A stretch of 64,000 nt of DNA. Source: Aneurinibacillus sp. Ricciae_BoGa-3 (GTDB taxonomy: Bacteria > Bacillota > Bacilli > Aneurinibacillales > Aneurinibacillaceae). A model generated the notes under the pieces. That model did not search any database and was not told where the DNA came from. It saw only the letters and a list, made by a program, of their open reading frames with translations. Below, piece after piece: positions 16,389 through 24,963 of the stretch. The stretch lies in the NCBI RefSeq assembly GCF_028421645.1, contig NZ_CP116887.1, forward strand, positions 684,001 through 748,000, in the 5' to 3' direction. Within the stretch, counting starts at the first letter, position 1, and each line of letters begins with the position of its first letter. A program made the position numbers and the translations under genes.

Positions 16389-17150
16389 ATGAAACTTTTG
16401 TCGCTTGATCTAGATGGAACGTTATTTAATTCCGATGCCGAGCCTACCTCGGAAAATTTAAGAGCGGTTCAGTTGGCTCAACAAAACGGGGTTCATGTGA
16501 TCCTCAATTCCGGACGCTCTCTACCGCAAATTTTAAAATATCCACAGCTTATGACGCTAAATTGCCCAATGATCTGTTATAACGGGTCACAAATTTATGA
16601 CCAGTCACAGACATTGCTGCACGAAACTTATCTTTCGTTAGCAGATGTGAAAGAAGCGCTGGAACAAACACAACACTTAGGTTTCGATGTTAAAATTCAC
16701 ACTGAAAATGGACAGGTGCTGGCGGAAGAATTACAGGGAGAGGCATCTTATCAACCTTTATCCGAGCCTAAAATTTATAAAGTTATTTTTTCAACCGATG
16801 GGGAAAAAGAGAGACTATACGATGTAAAAAAACATATTGATTCTCAGATTTTTACGGCTACGATAGAAGCCCACAAGAAACGGATCGAGCTTACAAGTAA
16901 CAAGGCGTCGAAGGGTCTGGCTATTCGCATGTACGAAAAATTGAGCGGTATACATTTTGACGAAATATACGCCATCGGAGACGGAGAGAATGACATCGAG
17001 CATTTTAAAGCGGCTACTTTTTCTATTGCCATGGGAAATGCAAAAGACTTTATCAAAGAGCACGCACACGAAGTCACCAAAAGCAATGACGAACATGGGG
17101 TAGCCTTCGCTATTCAGCACCTGTTTAAGATGAATTTACAGGTTGTTTAG
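16389..17150 (+). CDS. Cof-type HAD-superfamily phosphatase
   Basis: The product is a 253-residue HAD hydrolase of the Cof/IIB class, which dephosphorylates sugar phosphates and similar metabolites. Motif I is DLDGTLF near residue 7, motif II is LNSGRS, the Lys motif is in TSNKASKGLA, and motif IV is GDGENDIEHF. The IIB cap lies between motifs II and III. The ATG at 16389 is chosen over 16380 because the AAAGGA site overlaps the earlier codon's optimal spacing and homologues begin MKLL.LDLDGT. Substrate not predictable. Confidence 0.88.
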   Translation: MKLLSLDLDGTLFNSDAEPTSENLRAVQLAQQNGVHVILNSGRSLPQILKYPQLMTLNCPMICYNGSQIYDQSQTLLHETYLSLADVKEALEQTQHLGFDVKIHTENGQVLAEELQGEASYQPLSEPKIYKVIFSTDGEKERLYDVKKHIDSQIFTATIEAHKKRIELTSNKASKGLAIRMYEKLSGIHFDEIYAIGDGENDIEHFKAATFSIAMGNAKDFIKEHAHEVTKSNDEHGVAFAIQHLFKMNLQVV

Positions 17151-17185
17151 TGACGATTGGTGCAGCAAACCTCACAGCAAGAGAC

Positions 17186-17221
17186 AACAGGCTGAACAGT
17201 ATGGTGACGGTTCAGCCTGTT
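17186..17221. other. Perfect 12-bp stem-loop
   Basis: aacaggctgaac pairs with gttcagcctgtt around a 12-nt loop. No T-run follows, so it is a stem-loop rather than a clear terminator, between the HAD gene and the PAS-STAS gene. Confidence 0.5.
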
Positions 17222-17259
17222 ATGGAGATAGAGCCCGCTATAGGAGGTATTAAATTTTT

Positions 17260-18066
17260 ATGGAAAATACCGAAGATGAAGCCTGTCAACAATTAGTTAA
17301 AAGTGAAAAAATGTATCGTGAAATTGTTGAATCTTCCGAAGAAACCATTGTCATACATGCGGATCATAAAGTATTGTATATCAATCAATCAGGAGCGAAT
17401 TTTTTAAGGGCTGCCAGGGAAGATATTATTGGGGCTTGTGTATTGGATATTTTTCAAGAAGACTCTAAGGCAATGATTAAAGAAAGAATACGAAAAAATA
17501 TGGTAGAAAATCAACCGGGTGAGCTTATTGAACAAACAATAGTGAGATTAGATGGCACACCTGTTCACGTAGAATTGAATTGCCACCCATTTATGTTTGG
17601 GGATACAAGAGCGATTCAATCTGTTTTCAGAGATATCACAAAGCGAAAAGATACCGAAACAACACTCAAAAAAGCACTAGAAGAAATCAACCAGTTATCG
17701 GCTCCATTAGTGCCTATTCACGAAGGGATTGCCGTACTTCCTCTGGTGGGTTCCATTAATTTAAAGCGAGCAAAATATCTTTTAGAACAAGTGCCCTTAA
17801 AAATAAAAGAGAAGAATATCGAGTGTTTGATCAGTGATTTTTCCGGTATCTATACACTGGATACCACGACCATCGACTATCTATTTAAAATTAGCGCTAT
17901 TCTTGGTTTGCTTGGGGTTCGTTCTGTTGTAACGGGAGTAAGCCCTGAGATTGCTCAAATGGTGGTTCGACTCGGAATGGATTTATCTTTAATCCAAACA
18001 TTTGGCACCGTACAGCAAGCGCTGGATGAACCGGGCAGCAATCCAGCAGACTCTATCAGAAGATAA
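17260..18066 (+). CDS. PAS-STAS signalling protein (RsbR/YtvA-like architecture)
   Basis: The 268-residue protein has an N-terminal PAS domain (about 15-130; YREIVESSEETIVIHADHKV, then FRDITKRK) and a short helix. A C-terminal STAS domain follows (about 150-258; GIAVLPLVGSINLKRAKYLL, SDFSGIYTLDTTTIDYLFK). This is the sensor-plus-STAS layout of stressosome components. The PAS lacks the NCRFLQ LOV cysteine signature, so it is not a blue-light sensor. SDFSGI carries Ser rather than the usual Thr, and DTTT supplies the downstream Thr. It lies 1 kb from the other STAS gene. GGAGGTATT precedes the ATG. Confidence 0.8.
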   Translation: MENTEDEACQQLVKSEKMYREIVESSEETIVIHADHKVLYINQSGANFLRAAREDIIGACVLDIFQEDSKAMIKERIRKNMVENQPGELIEQTIVRLDGTPVHVELNCHPFMFGDTRAIQSVFRDITKRKDTETTLKKALEEINQLSAPLVPIHEGIAVLPLVGSINLKRAKYLLEQVPLKIKEKNIECLISDFSGIYTLDTTTIDYLFKISAILGLLGVRSVVTGVSPEIAQMVVRLGMDLSLIQTFGTVQQALDEPGSNPADSIRR

Positions 18067-18113
18067 GCCTGTTGAACTAACAAGGAACGATGGTTTCTGC
18101 AAATCCAGATAAG

Positions 18114-18142
18114 CCACCTTTTGTGAAAAGGGTGGTTTTTTT
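18114..18142 (+). terminator. Intrinsic terminator after the PAS-STAS gene
   Basis: ccaccttttgtgaaaagggtgg folds into a 9-bp stem and is followed by seven T. Confidence 0.8.
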
Positions 18143-18199
18143 ACGCATATAAGGGGCGCACAAAATGTGCTATTCTTAAGAAATAAGGAGGGAGCGCAA

Positions 18200-18658
18200 G
18201 TGAGCCAGGAAAAACTCCTATCTGTTTCGGATGTATCCAGAGTGCTGGGCCTTGAAGAAACGACGATTCTGTTCTACCGCAATAAATTCGAACGGTTCAT
18301 ACCCACTGTCGGGTCGGGGCCCAAACGGCGTTTTTATGAAAACTCGCTGGATATTTTTCGCTTTATTCAGCATGCTTTTGAGAAAGACTTAAATGTGATT
18401 CAAATAGAGGCCGCGCTCAGCGGCAGGTCCAAGATCAACCAGATGAATCCGCTGCAGCAGCAGAAGGCTCTCCTTGCGTCCGCTTCCACTGTTTTTAAGC
18501 AGGTGCAGGATGTGATGCAGGAGATGCTCCATGTAATGGAAGAAATGAACCGGTACAGGGAACATTTTGAGAGGCGGGAGAAGGAACTTGTGGCCCGCAT
18601 CGAACAGCTGGAGCGGCAGGTGAAGGCGCCATTCTGGAAAAGATGGTTTGGCCTTTAA
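18200..18658 (+). CDS. MerR-like DNA-binding protein with coiled-coil tail
   Basis: The N-terminal 70 residues (LLSVSDVSRVLGLEETTILF, then RRFYENSLDIFRFIQHAFEK) form a MerR-type winged helix. The middle and C-terminus are Gln/Glu-rich coiled coil, and the protein ends in aromatic WKRWFGL. GTG at 18200 is used because AAGGAGGG precedes it by 7 nt. No metal or drug-binding Cys are present. The tail suggests dimerisation or membrane contact. Regulatory targets are unknown. Confidence 0.7.
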   Translation: MSQEKLLSVSDVSRVLGLEETTILFYRNKFERFIPTVGSGPKRRFYENSLDIFRFIQHAFEKDLNVIQIEAALSGRSKINQMNPLQQQKALLASASTVFKQVQDVMQEMLHVMEEMNRYREHFERREKELVARIEQLERQVKAPFWKRWFGL

Positions 18659-18679
18659 GAGGATAGGAGTGGATGGTTT

Positions 18680-19426
18680 ATGGGAGCAGGTGTGCTTGTG
18701 ATCTGCCACGGCTCGCGGAATGCTGGCTGGGTTCAATATATTGAGCAACTGAAATCCGAACTGCATATCGATACGCCCGTGGCGTTCGCCTTTCTGGAGA
18801 TGGCGGATGGGGAGGGTATTTATGACGGCATTCGCAGCCTGGAAGGGCAGGGGGTTGACCGGATTATTGCAGTGCCGCTTTTTGTATCGACAGGCAGCAC
18901 GCATCTGGACGAAATACAGTATGCGCTGCGCATCCTTGCTAAACCATCCGTAGACACCGATCTTAAGCCGTTGCCTCTGTCGGTCCCTGTGCACTGGACG
19001 CGGCCAATGGATGATCATCCGCTTATCCTTGATATCCTGCGTGAGAGGATAAAGCGTCTATCGTTATCCGCTGGACAAGAAGTCCTCATGGTTGCCGCAC
19101 ATGGCAGCGATGTGCCTGGGTTTCAGGAGAAGTGGCAGCATGTGCTCGGCAGGATAACTTCCCATCTCCACCGTGAGTTCGGCTTTAAGGGGGCTGTGTA
19201 TGCCACGATCCACCCGGACACCATTCGCGCGCAGGCTCTGGCTGCCGCCGATAAGGGCAGGCTTCTCGTCATCCCGCTGTTTTTAAGTGAAGGCTATTAT
19301 ACAAAGAAGGCGATTCCGGCTAAGCTGGCAGGCATTCCGCATCTGTACAGCGGAGAGGCGTATCTGCCGGATGAACGGATCGCCCGCTGGATTGAGGAGA
19401 CTGCCGCACCCTATATACAGAAGTAA
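18680..19426 (+). CDS. CbiX/SirB-type sirohydrochlorin chelatase family protein
   Basis: The 248-residue protein contains two tandem CbiX-like halves. The first opens VLVICHGSRNAGW and has VPLFVSTGSTHLDEI with a metal-binding His; the second opens VLMVAAHGSDVPGF and ends IPLFLSEGYYTKKAI. Members insert Co or Fe into sirohydrochlorin for cobalamin or siroheme synthesis, or handle nickel. No other tetrapyrrole genes are adjacent, so the substrate is open. It lies 21 nt after the MerR-like gene and may be co-transcribed with it. Confidence 0.85.
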   Translation: MGAGVLVICHGSRNAGWVQYIEQLKSELHIDTPVAFAFLEMADGEGIYDGIRSLEGQGVDRIIAVPLFVSTGSTHLDEIQYALRILAKPSVDTDLKPLPLSVPVHWTRPMDDHPLILDILRERIKRLSLSAGQEVLMVAAHGSDVPGFQEKWQHVLGRITSHLHREFGFKGAVYATIHPDTIRAQALAAADKGRLLVIPLFLSEGYYTKKAIPAKLAGIPHLYSGEAYLPDERIARWIEETAAPYIQK

Positions 19427-19488
19427 CGAAGCGTGGATTTCACAGCAGCCCACACAGTAACAGTCCACCAAGCCAGGCATTCCGCATC

Positions 19489-20187
19489 CTAAGGTTCCCG
19501 GCTTCCGTCCAGCGCTTCTTCGACCCGGCGCAGATGGTGGGTTACCAGATCCCTCGCTTTTGCCCCGTCCTGCTCCTTAATCGCGGCATAAATCTCGCAA
19601 TGTTCCTGAAACAGCCGCACACCGGAATCATGCCGGCTGTACAGCCACAGGTTGCGGGTGTCGCGAATCGTATGATTCATCGCGTCTGAGAGGCTCTCCA
19701 TCATTTTAATCAGATAAGGGTTGCCTGTAGACGTGGCGATCATTCTATGAAACTGGATATCATAGATGCGGCTCATCTCTTCATTTTCAATCGACACAGC
19801 CATACTCTCGAGTATCTCCTCAAACTGGGCCAGATGCTCAGCTTCCCGCGCCTGTGCGGCGAGTTCGGCACAGCCTGTCTCAATCATTTTGCGAACCTGC
19901 AGAAGATACGTCAGTTCCTTCGCGCTTCCCGCAATAAGAGGAGGAAGCGTGGTAAGCGCCACTTTGGCACTCCTCTTCACATAGGTGCCTTCACCCTGCC
20001 GTGACTCGATCAGCCCGCGGGCCTTGAGCTGGCTCAACGCTTCCCGGATCGTCGATTTGCCCACCCCGTATTGCTCGGCCAGCCTGTCGATCGTTTTGAT
20101 CCTCTCGCCAGGGTTCATAATCCCTTCCTCGATCATCTTCTCCAGGTCTTCCGCCACAACCTCATAACTCTTCTTGATTAAACTCAT
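19489..20187 (-). CDS. FadR-subfamily GntR regulator, likely controlling glcDF
   Basis: The winged helix at about 10-75 carries DRLAEQYGVGKSTIREALSQ and ESRQGEGTYV, diagnostic for GntR. The C-terminal all-helical FCD domain (from about 90) has the metal/effector His/Asp pattern typical of FadR relatives. The longer frame starts at 20232, but the ATG at 20187 begins at the expected N-terminus (MSLIKKSYEVVAED). The divergent position to glcD and glcF suggests it is an LldR/GlcC-like repressor responding to a 2-hydroxyacid such as lactate or glycolate. Confidence 0.85.
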   Translation of the reverse strand: MSLIKKSYEVVAEDLEKMIEEGIMNPGERIKTIDRLAEQYGVGKSTIREALSQLKARGLIESRQGEGTYVKRSAKVALTTLPPLIAGSAKELTYLLQVRKMIETGCAELAAQAREAEHLAQFEEILESMAVSIENEEMSRIYDIQFHRMIATSTGNPYLIKMMESLSDAMNHTIRDTRNLWLYSRHDSGVRLFQEHCEIYAAIKEQDGAKARDLVTHHLRRVEEALDGSREP

Positions 20188-20644
20188 CGCATGTCCATTT
20201 CCTTCCGTTATGTTAAAGGTGCACAGGCACATTCACTACCTTTACTATACGCTTTTTATCAGCTAGTCCACAGTGCATACACTTACTTAAAGAAAGTTGA
20301 GAAAAACATCGCGGGCCATGCCGCTCTCTCCTTTCCCCTCATAGAAGTTTTTACGGCCGCTTTGTGAAACGACGGGCGAACCGGCATTAGGGAATCTTGG
20401 CTAGCGGCAAGCGTAAGCGCAGGCGATGGCCTTAGATTCCTTTATACCGTTTAGGTGCAACATCTGGGTATCCCAATGATGGAGACAGTTGCCGGTTTTT
20501 TTCGCCCTCTGTTCCACACGCTCCACAGGGGGAAAGAAAGGTGCGGACATGCGCCTCCCGATGTTTTCCTTGGGTGTTTGAGGACCGGGGGTCCCATTTA
20601 AAAAATCGCTCAAGGCACTTCAACACGCTAAAGTGAAATATACT

Positions 20645-20672
20645 TTGGACAAAAAAGAATATGATTTATCTT
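20645..20672 (+). promoter_or_regulatory. Candidate sigma-A promoter of glcDF
   Basis: TTGGAC at 20645-20650 and TATCTT at 20667-20672 are spaced 16 bp. A second TATACT lies immediately downstream. Start of transcription would fall inside the inverted repeat at 20674-20701. Confidence 0.45.
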
Positions 20673-20673
20673 A

Positions 20674-20701
20674 TACTACAAAATTTTCAGCTTTTGTGGT
20701 A
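20674..20701. promoter_or_regulatory. Inverted repeat, candidate operator for the GntR regulator
   Basis: tactacaaaa (20674-20683) and ttttgtggta (20692-20701) are inverted copies with one mismatch, separated by 8 bp, just downstream of the -10 box. Position fits repression by blocking initiation. Confidence 0.5.
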
Positions 20702-20756
20702 GAGTAATTATTAAATTCATCAGATGACCTGCCGAATAGGCGAGGAGGATGTAGAA

Positions 20757-22196
20757 ATGGATAAAGAGGTGAAAAGCCAGCTCCGCGGAATTGTCGGAGA
20801 AAACTGGTTTCTTGATTCAAAAAATGAATTGTATACGTATTCATACGATGCGACGCCACTGTATCAGGCGATGCCAGATGCGGTCGTGCTGCCTTCATCC
20901 GTAGAAGAAGTTGCAGCGGTTCTAAAAGTCGCCAACGAATATAAAATCCCGATCACTTCTCGCGGATCCGGATCGAACTTATGCGGAGGCACGGTTCCGG
21001 TGGACGGCGGCATCGTGCTCGTCACCACCCGCTTAAACCAGCTCAAAGAAATTGACCAGGAGAACCTGACCGCAACGTTTGGGCCTGGCCTCATTACGGC
21101 TGACCTGCATAAAGCAGTGGAAGCGCAGGGGCTGTTCTACCCGCCGGATCCGGGCAGTATGCGCATCTCCACCATGGGCGGCAATGTGGCCGAATGCGCA
21201 GGCGGTATGCGCGGCCTCAAATACGGCGTAACCAAAGATTACATTATGGGCCTGCAGGCGGCGCTGCCGAATGGTGAAGTGCTGCGCGTAGGCGGCAAAA
21301 ACGCGAAAGACGTAGCGGGCTACGATATTACCAAGCTGCTCGTCGGCTCCGAGGGCACGCTTGCGGTTGTCACCGAAATCACGGCGAAGCTGCTGCCGCT
21401 GCCGTCAGCCAAGCAGACGCTTGTGGCCTACTACAACGATTTAACGGACGCGGCCCGCACCGTGCAGCGCGTCATTGCCCAGAAAATCATCCCGGCTACG
21501 ATGGAGTTCCTCGACCAGGCCACCATGGTTGTAGTCGAAGACTTTGCAAAAATCGGCCTGCCGTTAGATATGCAGGGGATGCTCATTATTGAACAGGATG
21601 GAACTCCGCTGCAGGTCGAAAGCGATGTCGAGCGCATCGCGCAAATCTGCCGGGCGGAGGGGGCCGTCGAAGTGCGCACCGCCCAGACAGCGGAAGAAGG
21701 GGCCACCCTGATGGCGGCCCGCCGTGCGGCTCTGTCAGCGCTGGCCCGCATGAAACCGACTACCATATTGGAAGATGCTACCGTGCCGCGCGCAAGGCTG
21801 GCAGAAATGGTGGAGCAGGTCAACGTCATTGCGAAAAAACACAGCGTCCACATCTGCACGTTCGGGCACGCAGGCGATGGAAACCTGCACCCAACCTGCA
21901 TGACGGACGAGCGGGATCAGGAAGAAATCCACCGCGTCGAGCAGGCTTTCGAAGAGATTTTCCACGCGGCCATCAAGCTCGGCGGCACGATAACCGGTGA
22001 ACACGGAGTAGGCATGGCGAAGGCCGGCTACCTCGAGCTTAAAGTGGGACAGAACGGCATCGAAATCATGAAGCGCATTAAAGAAGCATTTGACCCGAAC
22101 GGCATTATGAATCCGGGCAAAATTTTTGCGAAAAGCAGCAGAAGAAGGGTAGTGGTGAGCAGTCATGCGTGCGGACACGAACACAGCCACAATTGA
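20757..22196 (+). CDS. glcD: FAD-linked 2-hydroxyacid oxidase/dehydrogenase, GlcD-type
   Basis: The product is the flavin subunit of glycolate/lactate oxidase, converting 2-hydroxyacids to 2-oxoacids. The FAD-binding PCMH domain is shown by TSRGSGSNLCGGTVP (about 74-88), PPDPGSMRISTMGGNVAECA (about 134-153) and the GVTKDYIMGL segment. The C-terminal substrate/FAD domain has FGHAGDGNLHP and GEHGVGMAK. AGGAGG 8 nt before the ATG at 20757 sets the start (479 residues). It overlaps glcF by 32 bp. D-lactate is an alternative substrate. Regulation is probably by the divergent FadR-type gene. Confidence 0.92.
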   Translation: MDKEVKSQLRGIVGENWFLDSKNELYTYSYDATPLYQAMPDAVVLPSSVEEVAAVLKVANEYKIPITSRGSGSNLCGGTVPVDGGIVLVTTRLNQLKEIDQENLTATFGPGLITADLHKAVEAQGLFYPPDPGSMRISTMGGNVAECAGGMRGLKYGVTKDYIMGLQAALPNGEVLRVGGKNAKDVAGYDITKLLVGSEGTLAVVTEITAKLLPLPSAKQTLVAYYNDLTDAARTVQRVIAQKIIPATMEFLDQATMVVVEDFAKIGLPLDMQGMLIIEQDGTPLQVESDVERIAQICRAEGAVEVRTAQTAEEGATLMAARRAALSALARMKPTTILEDATVPRARLAEMVEQVNVIAKKHSVHICTFGHAGDGNLHPTCMTDERDQEEIHRVEQAFEEIFHAAIKLGGTITGEHGVGMAKAGYLELKVGQNGIEIMKRIKEAFDPNGIMNPGKIFAKSSRRRVVVSSHACGHEHSHN

Positions 22197-23511
22197 ATCG
22201 GAAACAAAACCAGCCTGTGAGTCAACGAATACAAGCCTGTTGAAAAAATTTGATATGGATGAAATTATGAACTGCATGCAGTGCGGCTTCTGCCTCCCTG
22301 CCTGCCCAACCTATCGCCAGACAGGCAAAGAGATGGCGAGCCCGCGCGGCAGGATTGCCCTGATGAAAGGGGTGGCCCAGGAACAGCTCGAAGTGGACAA
22401 TGAATTCGAGCACAACATGTACCTGTGCCTCGGCTGCCGCGCCTGTGAAACAGCCTGTCCGGCAGGCGTGCCATACGGAAGCCTGGTGGAAACTGCGCGT
22501 GAAGTGGTGGAGACGAATAAGAAGGAAGAGAAGAAAGCGCCGTTTATTCGCGACATTATCTTCAATAAAGTATTCCCGCATCCTGACCGCATTGATAAGC
22601 TGGGCACGGCGCTGTGGGCGGCACAGTCCATGGGCCTGCAGACGATGGCGCAGAAGACGGGCCTCATCAATGTTCTGCCGCGCCCGATGGCCGAGATGCA
22701 GGCGGCGGTCGATAAGATCGCTTCACCTGCGGAACGCAAGAAGCGCCAGAAGGTTATGATGCCGGAAGATAAACCGAAAGCGCTCAAAATCGGGATGTTC
22801 AAAGGCTGCATCATGGACGTCATGTTCTATGAGACCAATCAGGCAACCGCCCGTGTGCTCGTCAAGGCAGGGTGCGAGGTGGTATTCGTGGAGGACCAGG
22901 TGTGCTGCGGTGCGCTTCACGCGCATGCCGGGGAAAAAGACGGGGCAGTCGAGCTCGCCAAACGCAACATTGAAGCGTTTGAGAAAGCCGGCGTAGATTT
23001 TATCGTAAACAACGCAGGCGGCTGCGGAGCGGCTCTGAAGGAATACCACCACTGGTTCCATGACGATCCCGAGTGGAAAGAACGGGCGATGGCCTTTGTG
23101 GCCAAATCACGGGATGCCAACGAACTGCTGGCCGAGCTGCCGCAGCTTGCGTTCACAAAGGAACTGCCGCTGCGCGTGACCTACCAGGATTCCTGCCACC
23201 TGGCACACGGCCAGGGCATCCGCAACCAGCCGCGTGACCTCATCCGGAGCATTCCGGGCGTTGAGTATGTCGAGCTATCGGGCGCCGACAGCTGCTGCGG
23301 CTCAGCCGGTATTTATAACATTACGAACTTTGATATGTCGATGCAGATTCTCGACGATAAAATGGTCAACGTTAAGCAGACGAAGGCCCACGTTATCGTT
23401 ACCGCAAACCCGGGGTGCCTCCTGCAGATGAAGCAGGGCATCATCCGCGCAGGCGTCCAGGATGAGATGGAAGCCGTCCACATTATGGACCTGCTGGACC
23501 GGGCTTTATAG
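22165..23511 (+). CDS. glcF: Iron-sulfur subunit of glycolate/lactate oxidase, GlcF-type
   Basis: The product is the electron-transfer partner of GlcD, 448 residues. Two [4Fe-4S] motifs (CMQCGFCLPACP at about 37-48, CLGCRACETACP at about 88-99) are followed by two CCG domains (GCIMDVMFYE...CCGALHAHAG and DSCHLAHGQG...CCGSAGIYN). No GlcE subunit gene is present, as is common in Firmicutes. The start lies 32 bp inside glcD. A bidirectional terminator follows. Confidence 0.92.
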   Translation: MRADTNTATIESETKPACESTNTSLLKKFDMDEIMNCMQCGFCLPACPTYRQTGKEMASPRGRIALMKGVAQEQLEVDNEFEHNMYLCLGCRACETACPAGVPYGSLVETAREVVETNKKEEKKAPFIRDIIFNKVFPHPDRIDKLGTALWAAQSMGLQTMAQKTGLINVLPRPMAEMQAAVDKIASPAERKKRQKVMMPEDKPKALKIGMFKGCIMDVMFYETNQATARVLVKAGCEVVFVEDQVCCGALHAHAGEKDGAVELAKRNIEAFEKAGVDFIVNNAGGCGAALKEYHHWFHDDPEWKERAMAFVAKSRDANELLAELPQLAFTKELPLRVTYQDSCHLAHGQGIRNQPRDLIRSIPGVEYVELSGADSCCGSAGIYNITNFDMSMQILDDKMVNVKQTKAHVIVTANPGCLLQMKQGIIRAGVQDEMEAVHIMDLLDRAL

Positions 23512-23523
23512 TATAGGAAATTA

Positions 23524-23585
23524 AAATAAGCAATAACCCTTCGCTCATTTGTCAGGAGACGGAGAGGTTATTGCTTATTTGCTTT
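23524..23585. terminator. Convergent bidirectional terminator
   Basis: A 15-bp perfect stem aaataagcaataacc/ggttattgcttattt (23524-23538 with 23566-23580) separates glcF from the convergent XRE gene, overlapping the latter's stop. Confidence 0.8.
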
Positions 23586-23931
23586 TCTTTAGCTTCTGCA
23601 GCGCATCAATAGTGTGGCGAATCTGCTCTTTCACGATTTCCTGCTCCTGCGGGGACAGACTCTCGTAGCCCTTATAGTAGGAGATATTCAGCGAAGGGTC
23701 GCGAAGTACCTCGGGCATCGGGTTCTTCTCCTCTACGCGCCCAAGCAGAAAGTCAGTGGACACATCGAAGAAATCCGCGATCTTCTGAAGCAGGGCAAAA
23801 TCAGGCTGGCGCTTATTAATCTCATAATGCGTATACGCGCCCCGTGAAATGCTCAGCGCTTTTGCCACTTCATCCTGCGTTAAATTTTTCTGCTGGCGGA
23901 GCAACCGCAGCCTGTCACCAAACACGGCCAT
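23575..23931 (-). CDS. XRE-family transcriptional regulator
   Basis: The 118-residue protein has an HTH_3 domain at about 5-62 (LRLLRQQKNLTQDEVAKALS and ISRGAYTHYEINKRQPD). A short SinR/Rok-like tail follows (FDVSTDFLLGRVEEKNP), ending in a helical KEQIRHTIDALQKLKK. This is the usual architecture of SinR/ImmR-like repressors. Targets are not visible from context. Confidence 0.88.
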   Translation of the reverse strand: MAVFGDRLRLLRQQKNLTQDEVAKALSISRGAYTHYEINKRQPDFALLQKIADFFDVSTDFLLGRVEEKNPMPEVLRDPSLNISYYKGYESLSPQEQEIVKEQIRHTIDALQKLKKSK

Positions 23932-24151
23932 CCCATCCTTATTTATTCTTGCGATTTATTATACTTTAGCGGCGAATCTAAAAAATCACGTGTGACAAGG
24001 TGTTGCAAATCAATTGATCAAAGCCGCCAAATAAAGTAAAATTAAGGAAAAAAGTATCAAATCGATACATTGTGAGGGTTTAATGGGGGTCCTCGATTCC
24101 CATTATTTCTTGCAGCGCTGTACAGCATATAAATCCAAGGGGGAGAGGTCA

Positions 24152-24868
24152 ATGAATCAGGTGAAAGACGCGGAAGATATGGGGGAGCAAAGCATGGCAT
24201 TAATGGGTGAGATCGCGTCGCGCATCGCCCATGAAGTGCGAAATCCGTTAACGACAGTACGCGGTTATCTGCAGCTGTTAGCGTGTGAGGAAGGGAAGGG
24301 GTATGAAGAATTATTCTCCAATCTATTAATTCCCGAGCTTGATCGGGCCAACCAGATCATCAGCAACTTCCTCCTTCTCTCAAAGCCTCTGTCGCTCAAC
24401 AAAGAAAGCGTGCTGCTTAACCGCCTTCTTACTAAATTTGTCCGCATGGCTGCCCGGCAGTTTATCGAAGAAGAAATTCGCATCACCTGCCACTTCGCCG
24501 CCGAACTCGATGAGTTGTCGATCGTCGTTGATCCGCTCCAGATCATGCAGGTGATGTGGGCACTGTTTAACAATTCACTGGAAGCCCGGGACAAGGCAGA
24601 ACTGCTGCTGACGGTTCAGACCAGTCTCATCCATGGAAAGGCCTATATTGTGTTTCGGGATAACGGAAAAGGTATGAACAAAACCACACTCGGCAGAATT
24701 TTTGATCCCCTTTTCACCACCAAGCAATCCTCCTTTGGCCTGGGCTTATCCGTCGCTCACAAGATCATCCGACTCCATGAAGGGGAGATGGACGTGCGCA
24801 GCTGTGAGAAGTACGGCACCATAGTCTCCCTCATGATCCCCGGTATGCCGCTCGCCTCCCGTGCCTAG
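24152..24868 (+). CDS. Soluble sporulation-type histidine kinase
   Basis: The product is a 238-residue kinase made only of HisKA plus HATPase domains, with no sensor domain. The H-box is IASRIAHEVRNPLTTVRGYL (phospho-His near residue 29); the N-box is MWALFNNSLEARDKA; the G-boxes are FRDNGKGM and FGLGLSVAHKII. The HEVRNPLT variant is typical of Kin/NtrB-like kinases feeding the Spo0 phosphorelay. GGGGGAG 6 nt before the ATG at 24152 favours this start over 24083. No response regulator is adjacent (orphan). Confidence 0.87.
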   Translation: MNQVKDAEDMGEQSMALMGEIASRIAHEVRNPLTTVRGYLQLLACEEGKGYEELFSNLLIPELDRANQIISNFLLLSKPLSLNKESVLLNRLLTKFVRMAARQFIEEEIRITCHFAAELDELSIVVDPLQIMQVMWALFNNSLEARDKAELLLTVQTSLIHGKAYIVFRDNGKGMNKTTLGRIFDPLFTTKQSSFGLGLSVAHKIIRLHEGEMDVRSCEKYGTIVSLMIPGMPLASRA

Positions 24869-24963
24869 ATACGCCGCCACCCTGTTCACAGCTTTTAAAA
24901 TGGAAAAAAAGCAGGTATGATAGTCATAGTGAAATTTTGAAGCGAAATAGGGTGGATAAAGAG

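Larger units (their letters stand above)
20188..20756. other. Divergent intergenic region between the GntR gene and glcD
   Basis: A long imperfect inverted repeat with outer arms ggaatct (20391-20397) and agattcc (20434-20440) encloses GC-rich sequence and could fold as RNA. Otherwise nothing recognisable lies between about 20240 and 20640. The glcD promoter and operator candidate are listed separately. Confidence 0.4.

Noticed and set aside
17260..18066. LOV photoreceptor like YtvA
   Set aside because: The PAS domain lacks the NCRFLQ motif with the flavin-binding Cys.
20401..20613. Minus-strand frames in the glcD upstream gap
   Set aside because: No ribosome-binding site, low-quality composition and an inverted repeat in the same place.
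21431..21901. Long antisense frames in glcD, glcF, dgkB and rlmCD
   Set aside because: Typical shadows in GC-richer coding DNA; none has homologous features.
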